From: Reticulitermes speratus
Lineage: Eukaryota; Arthropoda; Insecta; Blattodea; Rhinotermitidae
Assembly: GCA_021186555.1 (NCBI GenBank)
Contig: JAJKFL010000237.1
Span: forward strand, 186,001-250,000
Reading direction: 5' to 3'
Length of the DNA stretch: 64,000 nucleotides
This document shows positions 38,576-48,905 of this stretch, in pieces (position 1 is the first letter of the stretch; every line of letters starts with the position of its first letter). A program made the translations under genes and the position numbers. The notes beneath the pieces were generated by a model. That model searched no databases. It saw nothing but the letters and a program-made list of their open reading frames with translations, and had not been told where the DNA came from.

Positions 38576-40930
38576 TGTAATTGCTGTAAGTACAGTTAAG
38601 TTGCAGACTGTGCAGTGTGTATTTGTACTGTAAATGTGTTGCGTGACTGGCACTGTGTCTGTGTGTAATTGATGTAAGTACAGTTAAGTTGCAGACTGTG
38701 CAGTGTGTATTTGTACAGTAAATGTGCTGCGTGACTGGCACTGTGTCTGTGTGTAATTGCTGTAAGTACAGTTAAGTTGCAGACTGTGCAGTGTGTATTT
38801 GTAAAGTAAATGTGTTGCGTGACTGGCACTGTGTCTGTGTGTAATTGCTGTAAGTGCAGTTAACTTGCAGACTGTGCAGTGTGTATTTGTACAGTAAATG
38901 TGTTGCGTGACTGGCACTGTGTCTGTGTGTAATTGCTGTAAGTACAGTTAAGTTGCACACTGTGCAGTGTGTATTTGTACAGTAAATGTGCTGCGTGACT
39001 GGCACTGTGTCTGTGTGTAATTGCTGTAAGTACAGTTAAGTTGCAGACTGTGCAGTGTGTATTTGTACAGTAAATGTGTTGCGTGACTGGCACTGTGTCT
39101 GTGTGTAATTGCTGTAAGAACAGTTAACTTGCAGACTGTGCAGTGTGTATTTGTACAGTAAATGTGCTGCGTGACTGGCACTGTGTCTGTGTGTAATTGA
39201 TGTAAGTACAGTTAAGTTGCAGACTGTGCAGTGTGTATTTGTACAGTAAATGTGCTGCGTGACTGGCACTGTGTCTGTGTGTAATTGCTGTAAGTACAGT
39301 TAAGTTGCAGACTGTGCACTGTGTATTTGTACAGTAAATGTGATGTGTGACTGGCACTGTGTCTGTGTGTAATTGCTGTAAGTACAGTTAAGTTGCAGAC
39401 TGCGCACTGTGTATTTGTACAGTAAATGTACAGCGTGACTGGCACTGTGTCTGTGTGTAATTGCTGTAAGTACAGTTAAGTTGCAGACTGTGCACTGTGT
39501 ATTTGTACAGTAAATGTGATGTGTGACTGGCACTGTGTCTGTGTGTAATTGCTGTAAGTACAGTTAAGTTGCAGACTGCGCACTGTGTATTTGTACAGTA
39601 AATGTACAGCGTGACTGGCACTGTGTCTGTGTGTAATTGCTGTAAGTACAGTTAAGTTGCAGACTGTGCAGTGTGTATTTGTGCAGTAAATGTGTTGCGT
39701 GACTGGCACTGTGTCTGTGTGTAATTGCTGTAAGTACAGTTAAGTTGAAGACTGTGCACTGTGTATTTGTACAGTAAATGTACAGCGTGACTGGCACTGT
39801 GTCTGTGTGTAATTGCTGTAAGTACAGTTAAGTTGCAGACTGTGCAGTGTGTATTTGTACAGTAAATGTGTTGCGTGACTGGCACTGTGTCTGTGTGTAA
39901 TTGCTGTAAGTACAGTTAAGTTGCAGACTGTGCAGTGTGTATTTGTACAGTAAATGTGTTGCGTGACTGGCACTGTGTCTGTGTGTAATTGCTGTAAGTA
40001 CAGTTAAGTTGCAGACTGTGCAGTGTGTATTTGTACAGTAAATGTACAGCGTGACTGGCACTGTGTCTGTGTGTAATTGCTGTAAGTACAGTTAAGTTGC
40101 AGACTGTGCAGTGTGTATTTGTACAGTAAATGTGTTGCGTGACTGGCACTGTGTCTGTGTGTAATTGCTGTAAGTACAGTTAAGTTGCACACTGTGCAGT
40201 GTGTATTTGTACAGTAAATGTACAGCGTGACTGGCACTGTGTCTGTGTGTAATTGCTGTAAGTACAGTTAAGTTGCAGACTGTGCAGTGTGTGTTTGTAC
40301 AGTAAATGTACAGCGTGACTGGCACTGTGTCTGTGTGTAATTGCTGTAAGTACAGTTAAGTTGCAGACTGTGCAGTGTGTATTTGTACAGTAAATGTGCT
40401 GCGTGACTGGCACTGTGTCTGTGTGTAATTGCTGTAAGTACAGTTAAGTTGCAGACTGTGCACTGTGTATTTGTACAGTAAATGTGCTGCGTGACTGGCA
40501 CTGTGTCTGTTTGTAATTGCTGTAAGTACAGTTAAGTTGCAGACTGTGCAGTGTGTATTTGTACAGTAAATGTGCTGTGTGACTGGCACTGTGTCTGTGT
40601 GTAATTGCTGTAGGTACAGTTAAGTTGCAGACTGTGCAGTGTGTATTTGTACAGTAAATGTGCTGCGTGACTGGCACTGTGTCTGTGTGTAATTGCTGTA
40701 AGTACAGTTAAGTTGCAGACTGTGCAGTGTGTATTTGTACAGTAAATGTGATGTGTGACTGGCACTGCGTCTGTGTGTAATTGCTGTAAGTACTGTTAAG
40801 GTGCAGACTGTACTGTGTGTATTTGTACAGTAAATGTGCTGCGTGACTGGCACTGTGTCTGTGTGTAATTGTTGTAAATACAGTTAAGTTGCACACTGTG
40901 CAGTTTGTGTTTGCACAGTAAATGTGATAC
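38576..40930. repeat. Satellite array, 88-bp unit, about 27 copies
   Basis: Unit includes gtaattgctgtaagtacagt and gcagtgtgtatttgtacagt. The ladder of 77-codon minus-strand frames spaced 88 bp apart is the repeat itself. Variant tgtacagcgtgactgg units alternate with tgttgcgtgactgg units from 39400 to 40320. Divergence rises toward the right edge. Confidence 0.95.
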
Positions 40931-41439
40931 GTGACTGTCACTGTGTCTCTGTGTCAGCGATCGGCAGCAGTGTAGGCCTGAATTCACAGTTTCGCTGTTT
41001 GTGTCAGTTCGTCAAAGAAAGCTACACAAATGCGTCTCTCAGTTCCTGCATTCTTTCTGTCCGTCCGTCTGCACGCAGCAACTCAAGAACTGCTGAACGT
41101 GTTGTCATGAACCTTGATATCACGTATTTGTGCTAAGATTCCCTGACTAAGTTTTATTTCGGTTACAATCTAACATCACCAGTGAACGCTTTCTCTGAAC
41201 ACCCACATGCATTGTGCTGACATCTCGAGCATCAGTCGCTAAATGTTCGGCGGAACAAAACCATTTAGCACAGTAGCTGTGCGAAAAACAAGACGCACAT
41301 TTTACGCACATTGCACTTCCGTAAGTAATTCTTACGACGTTGGGCACTATATACTTAGTATTGCTTATACCGTGCATGTTTAATATAATGTCACAATTCA
41401 CCAACACATGCACTTTCTCTATTAAAAATTAATAGTTCG
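40931..41439. other. Spacer, no supported gene
   Basis: Short frames on both strands, no domains. The right part may be flank or end of the Penelope-like element. Confidence 0.4.
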
Positions 41440-41457
41440 TTAAAATGCCCTACATAT

Positions 41458-41486
41458 GTTTCGGTCGGTTAACCGGCCATCATCAG
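41458..41486 (-). ncRNA. Hammerhead-ribozyme-like core of the Penelope element
   Basis: Minus strand: ctgatga, t, stem gg(c)cgg/ccg(a)cc closed by a ttaa loop, then gaaacat. CTGATGA...GAAA is the conserved hammerhead core, reported for Penelope-like elements. An extra T follows CTGATGA in this and the 57378 copy. Stems I and III were not resolved, so activity is unproven. Confidence 0.55.
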
Positions 41487-42136
41487 GGGCGACTACAGTT
41501 ACTTAGTATATACACATCTAAAGGTGTAGATTAAAAAACAGTCCAGTGAAGGTATTATAAAAACTGCATAATAAAATATTAAGTTCTAATTTCACTGCGT
41601 ATTAATGTTCACTTTTTCACCAGTGTTGCACGACGTGTTGTAAATTGTATGTTACGCACTTTATGTTGTAGACTTTCGTTAGTTTCTCCGCACATCAGGT
41701 TTCGAACGCGATATTTTGCACCAGAAGTATGTCTTGCTATCCTGTTTTCGTTGGTCGTTATGTTCTTTTCCGTGGAACTCAGCTGTATATTTGTTGGCTT
41801 TTTTTTTGTATGGCGTCACGTGTCCATCGGAAGTTGAAATTAATTTAATTAGGCTTATCATTGCCATTTAAGGTAAATAAATGTATCTACATTTACGGAA
41901 TGCATTGTAAATATTGCGTGACATACCTGTGTGTGTTGGTTGTGATGTCGTATCCTGGTGGGTGAGGTCTGTCTGTCTACTGGTCTGCGTGTTGCGTACG
42001 TATCGTGTCTTTATACCTGTGTTGTGGAGGGGGTGGGGGAATAGCAACATTAAATAGTGGATTTTCTTCTATCGGATGTTTTTCTTCAATCAGTGTTTCC
42101 AATTTTCGATATGTTTGTATAAAAAATTGTTCGATG

Positions 42137-42508
42137 ATGTTCATGCACCTACCCTACTTGCAAGTCTTCACCAATGTTCATGCACCTACCCTTCTTGCAA
42201 GTCTTCACCAATGTTCATGCACCTACCCTTCTTGCAAGTCTTCACCAATGTTCATGCACCTACCCTACTTGCAAGTCTTCACCAATGTTCATGCACCTAC
42301 CCTACTTGCAAGTCTTCACCAATGTTCATGCACCTACCCTACTTGCAAGTCTTCACCAATGTTCATGCACCTACCCTACTTGCAAGTCTTCACCAATGTT
42401 CATGCACCTACCCTACTTGCAAGTCTTCACCAATGTTCATGCACCTACCATTCTTGCAAGTCTTCACTAATGTTCATGCACCTACCCTTCTTGCAAGTCT
42501 TCACCAAT
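42137..42508. repeat. Minisatellite, 37-bp unit, 10 copies, seeded by Penelope coding sequence
   Basis: Read on the minus strand each unit gives CK(K/x)GRCMNI, which is the segment expected between the GIY-YIG core and the EQFFIQTY tail of the host element. The same segment continues into that tail at the array edge. Unrelated to the 37-bp array at 5598. Confidence 0.9.
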
Positions 42509-43310
42509 ATCATGTTTTCATGAAGTGGGCCATACTCATGTCCGTATGGGCGTATGCCGATTTTGGTTCGTTAGATCGGATATATCTATGATGCTCTAAA
42601 AAACGAGCCTTCAAGCTTGGTCCAGTTTGCCATATGTAGTGTTTTTGGCACGTTCTACATTGTAGACTATAAATTCCGGTGTTAGCATATATGTCATTGG
42701 TGTCCCGGTTTTGTTTCAGTATATTTTGTGTTGTATTGCTTGTCCGGTATGCTGTCTTGAGGTTACTGTTTCTGAAAATATTGGTGACCTTCCTTATTAT
42801 CGGATTTTGATATTCGAAAACCACCCATGTTTTTTTCTTTTCTTGTATATATTTGTCTATCGTAATATCATTTCTGTTAAGTGTATTCTTGTTCAACTTG
42901 GTAATTAGTGTGATGGGGTATCCATTCTGTCTTGCTATGTAGAATATATTATTCAATTCCTGTTCTTTTTGTAGTTTTGAAAGTGGTAAATTGTGGAGCC
43001 TGTTTAACATGTATATATATGCAGCTGTTTTATGTTGAAGTGGATGATTCGATTTATAGTGTATGGTTAAATCTGTAGTAGTTGGTTTTCTGTATATATT
43101 GATAGAGAGTGTGTTATGGGCTCTGGTTATCTTCCTTTATTCTTTGAAAACATTTTGCACAGTGTTCAAAAATTCAGGGATACATATTTACCGCAAATTT
43201 CATTTTCAAGTAAGTGTCATGTACCTACAAATTAGTGTCTGTATCAGTTGTCAGTTTGACACAGAATGTATTTATTATCCAGTCTAAATCTTTTAATTCC
43301 GAATCTGTGA

Positions 43311-44246
43311 AATAATTATCAATTTCGGAGAAGAAATATAGCTAAGAATACATGTTTTCAAAGTTTCATTTATTCGTCTTACTGCTCACAATAAAATATT
43401 TCAAGGCAGACAATATGCCTAAATTTCCATCTCGCATTTCATTATGCCGAAACTCGACATTCACAATTTGTTATTGACTTGAATAATGTTATCACCGCCT
43501 TGCGGTAAGGCAATAAGTGATTAAAATGTACTGTTTTATGTTGACAGTTGATTGTTCTACGTTGGCAGGCCTGGAGAGACATCAGAGAAGAGACTGCTGT
43601 GGCTGTGAACAAAGGCTGCCATGATGTTGGACTGAGGAAGCAGCACCTCGGATATCACGAGAGCTGTGAGTGTTGGCATTTCACATTGCTGTATGTTTTA
43701 TGTGTATTGCACTGTGTTGAGGTTGGCAAAGCTTACTGACGTTCGGTAGAAACTTGCTGCCACACAATTGACACCATTACATGTTTGCACAGTGGCATGA
43801 TGCTGCAGACGGACCCAGGACATTCTACACACTGCATAATGCCCGCCAGTAGCACTGCTAACATCGGAGTGAAGGTATTAAACTCGTGTCTTCACTGTCT
43901 GACATTGCACAGGAAGTTACTGCGGTCTGTGTACTGAAGATTCGTGTCTTCAAGAGTATCTGACCTTCTGGTTTGGCTGTTGGACAGGTACAACTCATAA
44001 GAGTGTCACATGAGTTCAACTCCACGCCAGTTTTTGTTACAAATCACAGTGGCTTTCAATGAATGAGGTTTCATTATTTAGTTTATTACATTTAACATTA
44101 TTACATCAATTTATCACGTAGACGCAGCTACTCTATACGTTCTCACACGAGTATCTGACGCTTCATAATAAACACCTTCGATACTTTGCATGAGTATTAA
44201 TAATATACTTTATCACAGCAAAACATTAAACTCACAGTGCACACAG
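43311..44246. other. Upstream region of the NACHT gene; one candidate exon
   Basis: At 43569-43664 a 96-bp open segment (AWRDIREETAVAVNKGCHDV...) sits between an acceptor-like ttggcag and a consensus donor gtgagt. It could be a 5' leader exon of the gene at 44260, whose ATG follows an acceptor-like cacacag at about 44246. Joining these would put a stop just before the ATG, so the exon would be untranslated or unrelated. No TATA box or other promoter motif was convincing. Confidence 0.3.
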
Positions 44247-44259
44247 CTGAGGCACCATA

Positions 44260-47200
44260 ATGCCTGCCTTGAACTGTATTGGTTCAAAAGAAAGTGGGAG
44301 AGAAAATTTAGCGTCTCCAACCGATCAGCCAGCTGAGCAAAGTGTTTTGCCGCCATACTCAGGGAAATTATGTGTAGATGAAGAGCTAAAATTGAGCAAC
44401 GAAACCTTTAAGCAAACATTTGATGATTTCTTGAAAGACAAAAATATAACCGCCGTAAGCCAACTCACAGCGACGCCCACTTTTCCCACTCCCTTTGTGC
44501 TGGCCCAGTTTGCCTCAAAGGCATACACAGACTACAAAACAGGAGAGACTGACACTCAGTATGAGACACGGTTAGCTTTACCTGACTTCTGGAAGTTACT
44601 GACAACAGCGTCTAATACTGGAAGGAACAACGGCTATTTTGGTGCAGCCTATTGGCACCCTGAGCATCAGCAGGTTGTGATTGCTCATCGAGGTACAGTT
44701 CCAAACAAATGGGGACCATTGTGGACAGACATACAGGGTGTGCTGCGTAATAATTATGTTCAACAAATGAAATCTGCTAGCACTTTTGCATGTAAGGTTG
44801 TTGGAGTGCTGCGAGATGTTGATCATCAGAAGGGGACCAATTTTCAAGTGTTCTTTACCGGCCATTCTTTGGGGGGTTGGCTAGCGCAAATCACTAACTT
44901 TACCACTGAATACCTTAAGGTAGAAGGAAATACTTTCCTTAAAAGTGACAATGTCCCACACAGTTACCATCCCCACACAGTAGTATTTGACAGCCCAGGT
45001 TGCAAAGATATGCTGTCACAAATGGCTGACACATTTGATGTACGCATCGACGGGCGTTCCATTTACTTAGAGCACTTAGATATCACAAGTTATCTGTCTG
45101 CTCCAAATCGCATTAATACGTGTAACAAACATGTAGGGACGGTGTATCGCGTCTTTACTGATTTGTCTGGTATGGACTGGTGGGAAACGTATAGTGCATT
45201 GTATACCTTTCCGGCGCACAGTATGGATAGAATTGTGCAAGTCTTTGACCCTGAAAGTGGGCAAGTACTTAAAGATGAATACGGACAGTTCAAATTGCAA
45301 GTGGTAATAGATTGGCCCCTCAGTGCTGGCTTATCCCGTGGTAAAGAATACAAGCGTTTCTTTAAATGGGCCAAGCATTTAAATAATTACCACACAGAAA
45401 TAATAGCAGAATATTTCCTGCCCAAAGGTTACCACCCATTTTGCTATCAAACTAAGAACTATGACGAGCAGGTGACTAGTATAAGCATATTTAGTCAGGA
45501 AGAGCGGCAGTTTTTGGAGGATTATCGTCGGCTGTGTCAGTTACCTGAGTTCTTTAAGCCTAAAGAAATGTTTACTGCAATCGGAAATGAACAGGCCCAG
45601 AGACAAGCTGAAAAAATATTACAAGGTTTTGATATTGAAAAGAAAACAATTCGCTGTACAGATGCCAGTGCATTACAGGCACATATCCCCTATGTGAAGA
45701 GGCTGCTTCAACTTTTCCCGGAGATAAAAGAGGTCACAAAGTGTGCTTTGTCACCACACCAGATTAGCAACAACGTTTATCACACTGGAACCAAGCATTA
45801 CCTCGAAAAGCTTCACCAAAGCCCACTTGAATTTAAGCCTGACGCATTGAGTTTAAGAGATTTTCTAAAGAGTGAAGAACAAAAAGTATTGCATTTACGG
45901 ATGGTTGATGGGGATGCATGGACAGGGCTAATCAAGGTTTATCAGGTGCTACAAAAGACACACTCCATGACCGATTTCCTCAGTGAAGGTCATTATACTG
46001 CACTGACATTACAGCACTTGTTACTTGTCAATCCAGTGGTGAATTTGAGTACATTAATGGAGTCGACAACAACACCACATCTGTTAATGATGGCGTGCGA
46101 GATCGATCAACAGTCTGATTATGAAACTAAACAAATATTCGAAGGCCTGTTTAACACTCTGAGGCAGAAGCCGTCTGTCAAAGTTATCTTGACCACGCAG
46201 TCAGGAGATGACACTGCTACTTTTCTTGATGATGTAGCTGAAGAAACACTCAGTAATGGATTTGTAACAAGAGATGAACAGTTACCTTGGAGTGATTTAA
46301 CATCAACTTCACAGGAAGAATTACTTAAAAATGTAGTCCGTTTTCAAGGCAGTGAAATTGCCTTAAATCGACTCGTATCTCCCAACTCACTAGTGACAAA
46401 TTTGTTACCCCTTGCTGACTTGTTAGGAAGAAACCATATTAAGATTGGTAAAGAACCAGTAGCGCATTCTAAATGTGACTCTTACAATGAAACGTACTAT
46501 ATCGAGAGAGCATTTCTTCACAAAGTAATCATTAAACTGGACGTTTTAAATGACAACAGAGAACAGAAGTTTCGTGATGTACTGGCTAGCACTGAACAAG
46601 ATTTCAAAGACCGCTGTCAACTGAATCCAGAAAGAAATGTGCATTGGATAGAGAGAGACAAATCAGGGAAACTTGTTTGGCACCAATCACAAGGAAGCTT
46701 GGAAAAACTGCGTAAATATATTGACACTGACAGTTCGCACACATATACAGCTGATGATTTAGTCAAGCTCTTGAAGCAAGCACAGCACCAGAGAGTGATG
46801 CTGATTTCTGATACAGCAGGGATGGGTAAGTCCACCATACTGACACATCTGTCTAAGCAAATCAAACAAAAGTTCCCAGCCAAATGGGTCGTGAGAATTG
46901 ACTTAAATGACCACACAGATGCACTCAAGACGCTCAAAAAAGAAGAGATCAACAAGGAAAAAGCGATTAAATTTGTGTCGGAGAAAATTCTGAAGCTTGA
47001 AACTGGTTTGGAGGCTGAATTATTTAAACAGTGTTGTGAACAGAAGGCAAAGGTAGATATAGTAATAATGCTGGATGGTTTTGATGAAATCAGTCCGAGC
47101 TATAAAGAGACTGTCACTGCTTTACTGCAAGCTCTAAGGCAGACGGCGGTAGAACAGCTGTGGGTCACCACACGACCACATCTGAGACAGGAACTGGAAG

Positions 47201-48633
47201 ATGAGCTACAACAGCTGTCCTACACACTAGAACCATTGTCTGAAGTAAATCAAGTCGAAATTTTAACAAGATTTTGGAGTCTAAATAAGTGGTATACTGA
47301 TATTCACAGTAAGGGGAAAGAGGAAAAGAAAGTCAAGTTAGCAAGTTATGCTAAACATTTAATTAATAAACTAGCCCAATCAATTAGTGACAAAGACAAA
47401 CAGTTCACCGGCATACCATTACAATGCCGCATGTTGGCGGAGGCATTTGATGAAGAAGTTAAAACATTCTGTAAATCAGCTGAGTCCGTGCCTCAGTTAA
47501 CGTTCAGTCTAGACTTGTTTGGGTTATACGGAACGTTTATGAAGAGAAAATATGATATCTTTGTTGAGGAAAAGTTTAAGAAACCAGAGTCAAATTTGGG
47601 TTCAAAATTGGCACGAACACGCTTTCTTGCACCTATCACACAGGATCATCAGATACTAGCATTGAAGACGTTGTTTGCTGAGGAACAAGTGGCCCTTCTT
47701 CAAATTAATAAACAATGTACGTCTACAGACGAAGACATAACAATGATTGGGATATTGCATGTAAATGATGACGGTAAACCGCACTTTATACACCGCACGT
47801 TTGCCGAGTATTATGCTGCAGATTACTTTGTAAACCAATTGACCAAGCAGTCCAAAACTTCACAACAAGTGCAGGATCTTTTATTGGAGAAAATATTTCT
47901 GGAAGGAGATTATAGAGTGATTAGAGTTTTTATAGATCGATTGTTGTCAAGGTGTAATCCATCACAGGAGGTGTTAAAACAGTACGGAAATAGCATAAGT
48001 GACTTATGTGGATATGGTCTACTGACATTACATCAGGCAGTGCGCGAAGGTAATGCTAATATTATTGGATTCTTATTAGAAAGCTTGCAAGCAGGAGGGC
48101 ACACAGACAATGTACGTGAGCTGCTGCTAGCACAAGGTGATGATGGAGATTCCGCCTGGAAAGTGGCAGCAAGGGGACGACACCAAAAACCACAATTCTT
48201 ACAGAAATTGTGGGAATGGGGTAAAAAGACACTAACAGAAAAGGAGTTAAAAAATAAATTTTTATTTGCCAAAGGCATTTGGGAAGGTACCGCCTGGCAT
48301 TACGCAGCAGAAGATGGGAACACAGAAGTTTTAGAGAAGCTGTGGGAGTGGGGTAAAGAGACACTAAATGTAGAGGAGTTACGTAATAAATTGTTACTAG
48401 CCAAAGACAATATGCAACAAACGGCCTGGCACTTGGCAGCTAAGGCGGCCAACACAGCAGTATTAGAAAAATTATGTGATTGGGCTAAAGAAGAGAAAAT
48501 AAACGTAAAACATGAGCTGTATGTTGCCAGAAATAACGAAGGGAAAACGGTGTTAGTTCTTGTTCAAGAAAATGGATTAATAACAGAGTCAGAAAAATTG
48601 AAAGCTTTCGAACTAATTAAGAACTGTTTCTAA
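44260..48633 (+). CDS. Lipase-like / NACHT NTPase / ankyrin-repeat protein (NLR-like), intact and intronless
   Basis: A single 1457-codon open frame, the only long intact gene here. Residues 75-330 look like a class-3 lipase domain: HRGT (143-146, oxyanion region), FFTGHSLGGWLAQ with nucleophile Ser203, and candidate acid/base Asp274 and His320 (inferred). Residues about 430-780 are unassigned. Residues 845-1190 are a NACHT NTPase: Walker A DTAGMGKST (851-859), Walker B VIMLDGFDEIS (935-945), sensor TTRP (970-973), GIP (1051-1053) and the winged-helix signature FIHRTFAEYYAADYF (1176-1190). Residues 1253-1440 hold four or five ankyrin-like repeats (TAWHYAAEDGNTEVLEKLW). The ATG has A at -3 and upstream frames close. 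The first glycine of the usual P-loop is Asp851. By family logic it would be a cytosolic STAND switch in which ligand binding by the repeats triggers oligomerisation and lipase action; that role is inferred. Neighbours are arrays and transposons, so context gives no partner. Confidence 0.88.
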   Translation: MPALNCIGSKESGRENLASPTDQPAEQSVLPPYSGKLCVDEELKLSNETFKQTFDDFLKDKNITAVSQLTATPTFPTPFVLAQFASKAYTDYKTGETDTQYETRLALPDFWKLLTTASNTGRNNGYFGAAYWHPEHQQVVIAHRGTVPNKWGPLWTDIQGVLRNNYVQQMKSASTFACKVVGVLRDVDHQKGTNFQVFFTGHSLGGWLAQITNFTTEYLKVEGNTFLKSDNVPHSYHPHTVVFDSPGCKDMLSQMADTFDVRIDGRSIYLEHLDITSYLSAPNRINTCNKHVGTVYRVFTDLSGMDWWETYSALYTFPAHSMDRIVQVFDPESGQVLKDEYGQFKLQVVIDWPLSAGLSRGKEYKRFFKWAKHLNNYHTEIIAEYFLPKGYHPFCYQTKNYDEQVTSISIFSQEERQFLEDYRRLCQLPEFFKPKEMFTAIGNEQAQRQAEKILQGFDIEKKTIRCTDASALQAHIPYVKRLLQLFPEIKEVTKCALSPHQISNNVYHTGTKHYLEKLHQSPLEFKPDALSLRDFLKSEEQKVLHLRMVDGDAWTGLIKVYQVLQKTHSMTDFLSEGHYTALTLQHLLLVNPVVNLSTLMESTTTPHLLMMACEIDQQSDYETKQIFEGLFNTLRQKPSVKVILTTQSGDDTATFLDDVAEETLSNGFVTRDEQLPWSDLTSTSQEELLKNVVRFQGSEIALNRLVSPNSLVTNLLPLADLLGRNHIKIGKEPVAHSKCDSYNETYYIERAFLHKVIIKLDVLNDNREQKFRDVLASTEQDFKDRCQLNPERNVHWIERDKSGKLVWHQSQGSLEKLRKYIDTDSSHTYTADDLVKLLKQAQHQRVMLISDTAGMGKSTILTHLSKQIKQKFPAKWVVRIDLNDHTDALKTLKKEEINKEKAIKFVSEKILKLETGLEAELFKQCCEQKAKVDIVIMLDGFDEISPSYKETVTALLQALRQTAVEQLWVTTRPHLRQELEDELQQLSYTLEPLSEVNQVEILTRFWSLNKWYTDIHSKGKEEKKVKLASYAKHLINKLAQSISDKDKQFTGIPLQCRMLAEAFDEEVKTFCKSAESVPQLTFSLDLFGLYGTFMKRKYDIFVEEKFKKPESNLGSKLARTRFLAPITQDHQILALKTLFAEEQVALLQINKQCTSTDEDITMIGILHVNDDGKPHFIHRTFAEYYAADYFVNQLTKQSKTSQQVQDLLLEKIFLEGDYRVIRVFIDRLLSRCNPSQEVLKQYGNSISDLCGYGLLTLHQAVREGNANIIGFLLESLQAGGHTDNVRELLLAQGDDGDSAWKVAARGRHQKPQFLQKLWEWGKKTLTEKELKNKFLFAKGIWEGTAWHYAAEDGNTEVLEKLWEWGKETLNVEELRNKLLLAKDNMQQTAWHLAAKAANTAVLEKLCDWAKEEKINVKHELYVARNNEGKTVLVLVQENGLITESEKLKAFELIKNCF

Positions 48634-48905
48634 GATATGAAACCGACTTAGGCGTTACAAGGCCTGTTCAATCTTTCACTATTGATATAAATTTTACAAA
48701 GAAATATTCAGACGACATTCAAATAGTTGCAGTACCGGGCTGTAAGTCGTGTTGTGTCAGCATATCACGCCGTCACAAACACAATTGCCGACGCCTTAAC
48801 ATGGATCATTTTATCGTAGCAGTAGGAGTATGACGGATATTTCTGGTTTTTAAGCGTTTGCGAGAGAATGACGTCATGGTGCAGCGTTAAGCGGGAGCAG
48901 AGGAG
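48634..48905. other. 3' flank of the NACHT gene
   Basis: No further coding sequence recognised; no clear AATAAA signal close to the stop. Confidence 0.5.

Larger units (their letters stand above)
41440..43310 (-). mobile_element. Penelope-like retroelement, 5'-truncated and broken, with GIY-YIG domain
   Basis: The minus strand shows the C-terminal part of a Penelope reverse transcriptase (SIYRKPTTTDLTIHYKSNHP, LNRLHNLPLSKLQKEQELN), a linker (VTNIFRNSNLKTAYRTSN) and the GIY-YIG endonuclease start (TGIYSLQCRTCQKHYIWQTG, then LKARFLEHHRYIRSNEPKSA). Further on is a C-terminal phrase EQFFIQTYRKLETLIEE. A hammerhead-type motif lies at 41458-41486. These parts in this order identify the family. It is a decayed, incomplete copy, and a 37-bp array has grown inside the endonuclease end. 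Confidence 0.85.

Noticed and set aside
38429-40987. Ladder of 77-codon minus-strand frames 88 bp apart
   Set aside because: By-product of the 88-bp satellite.
48750-48830. Short phrase NTIADALTW resembling the end of a Ty3/gypsy-type RNase H
   Set aside because: Only about eight residues match and nothing else of such an element is nearby.
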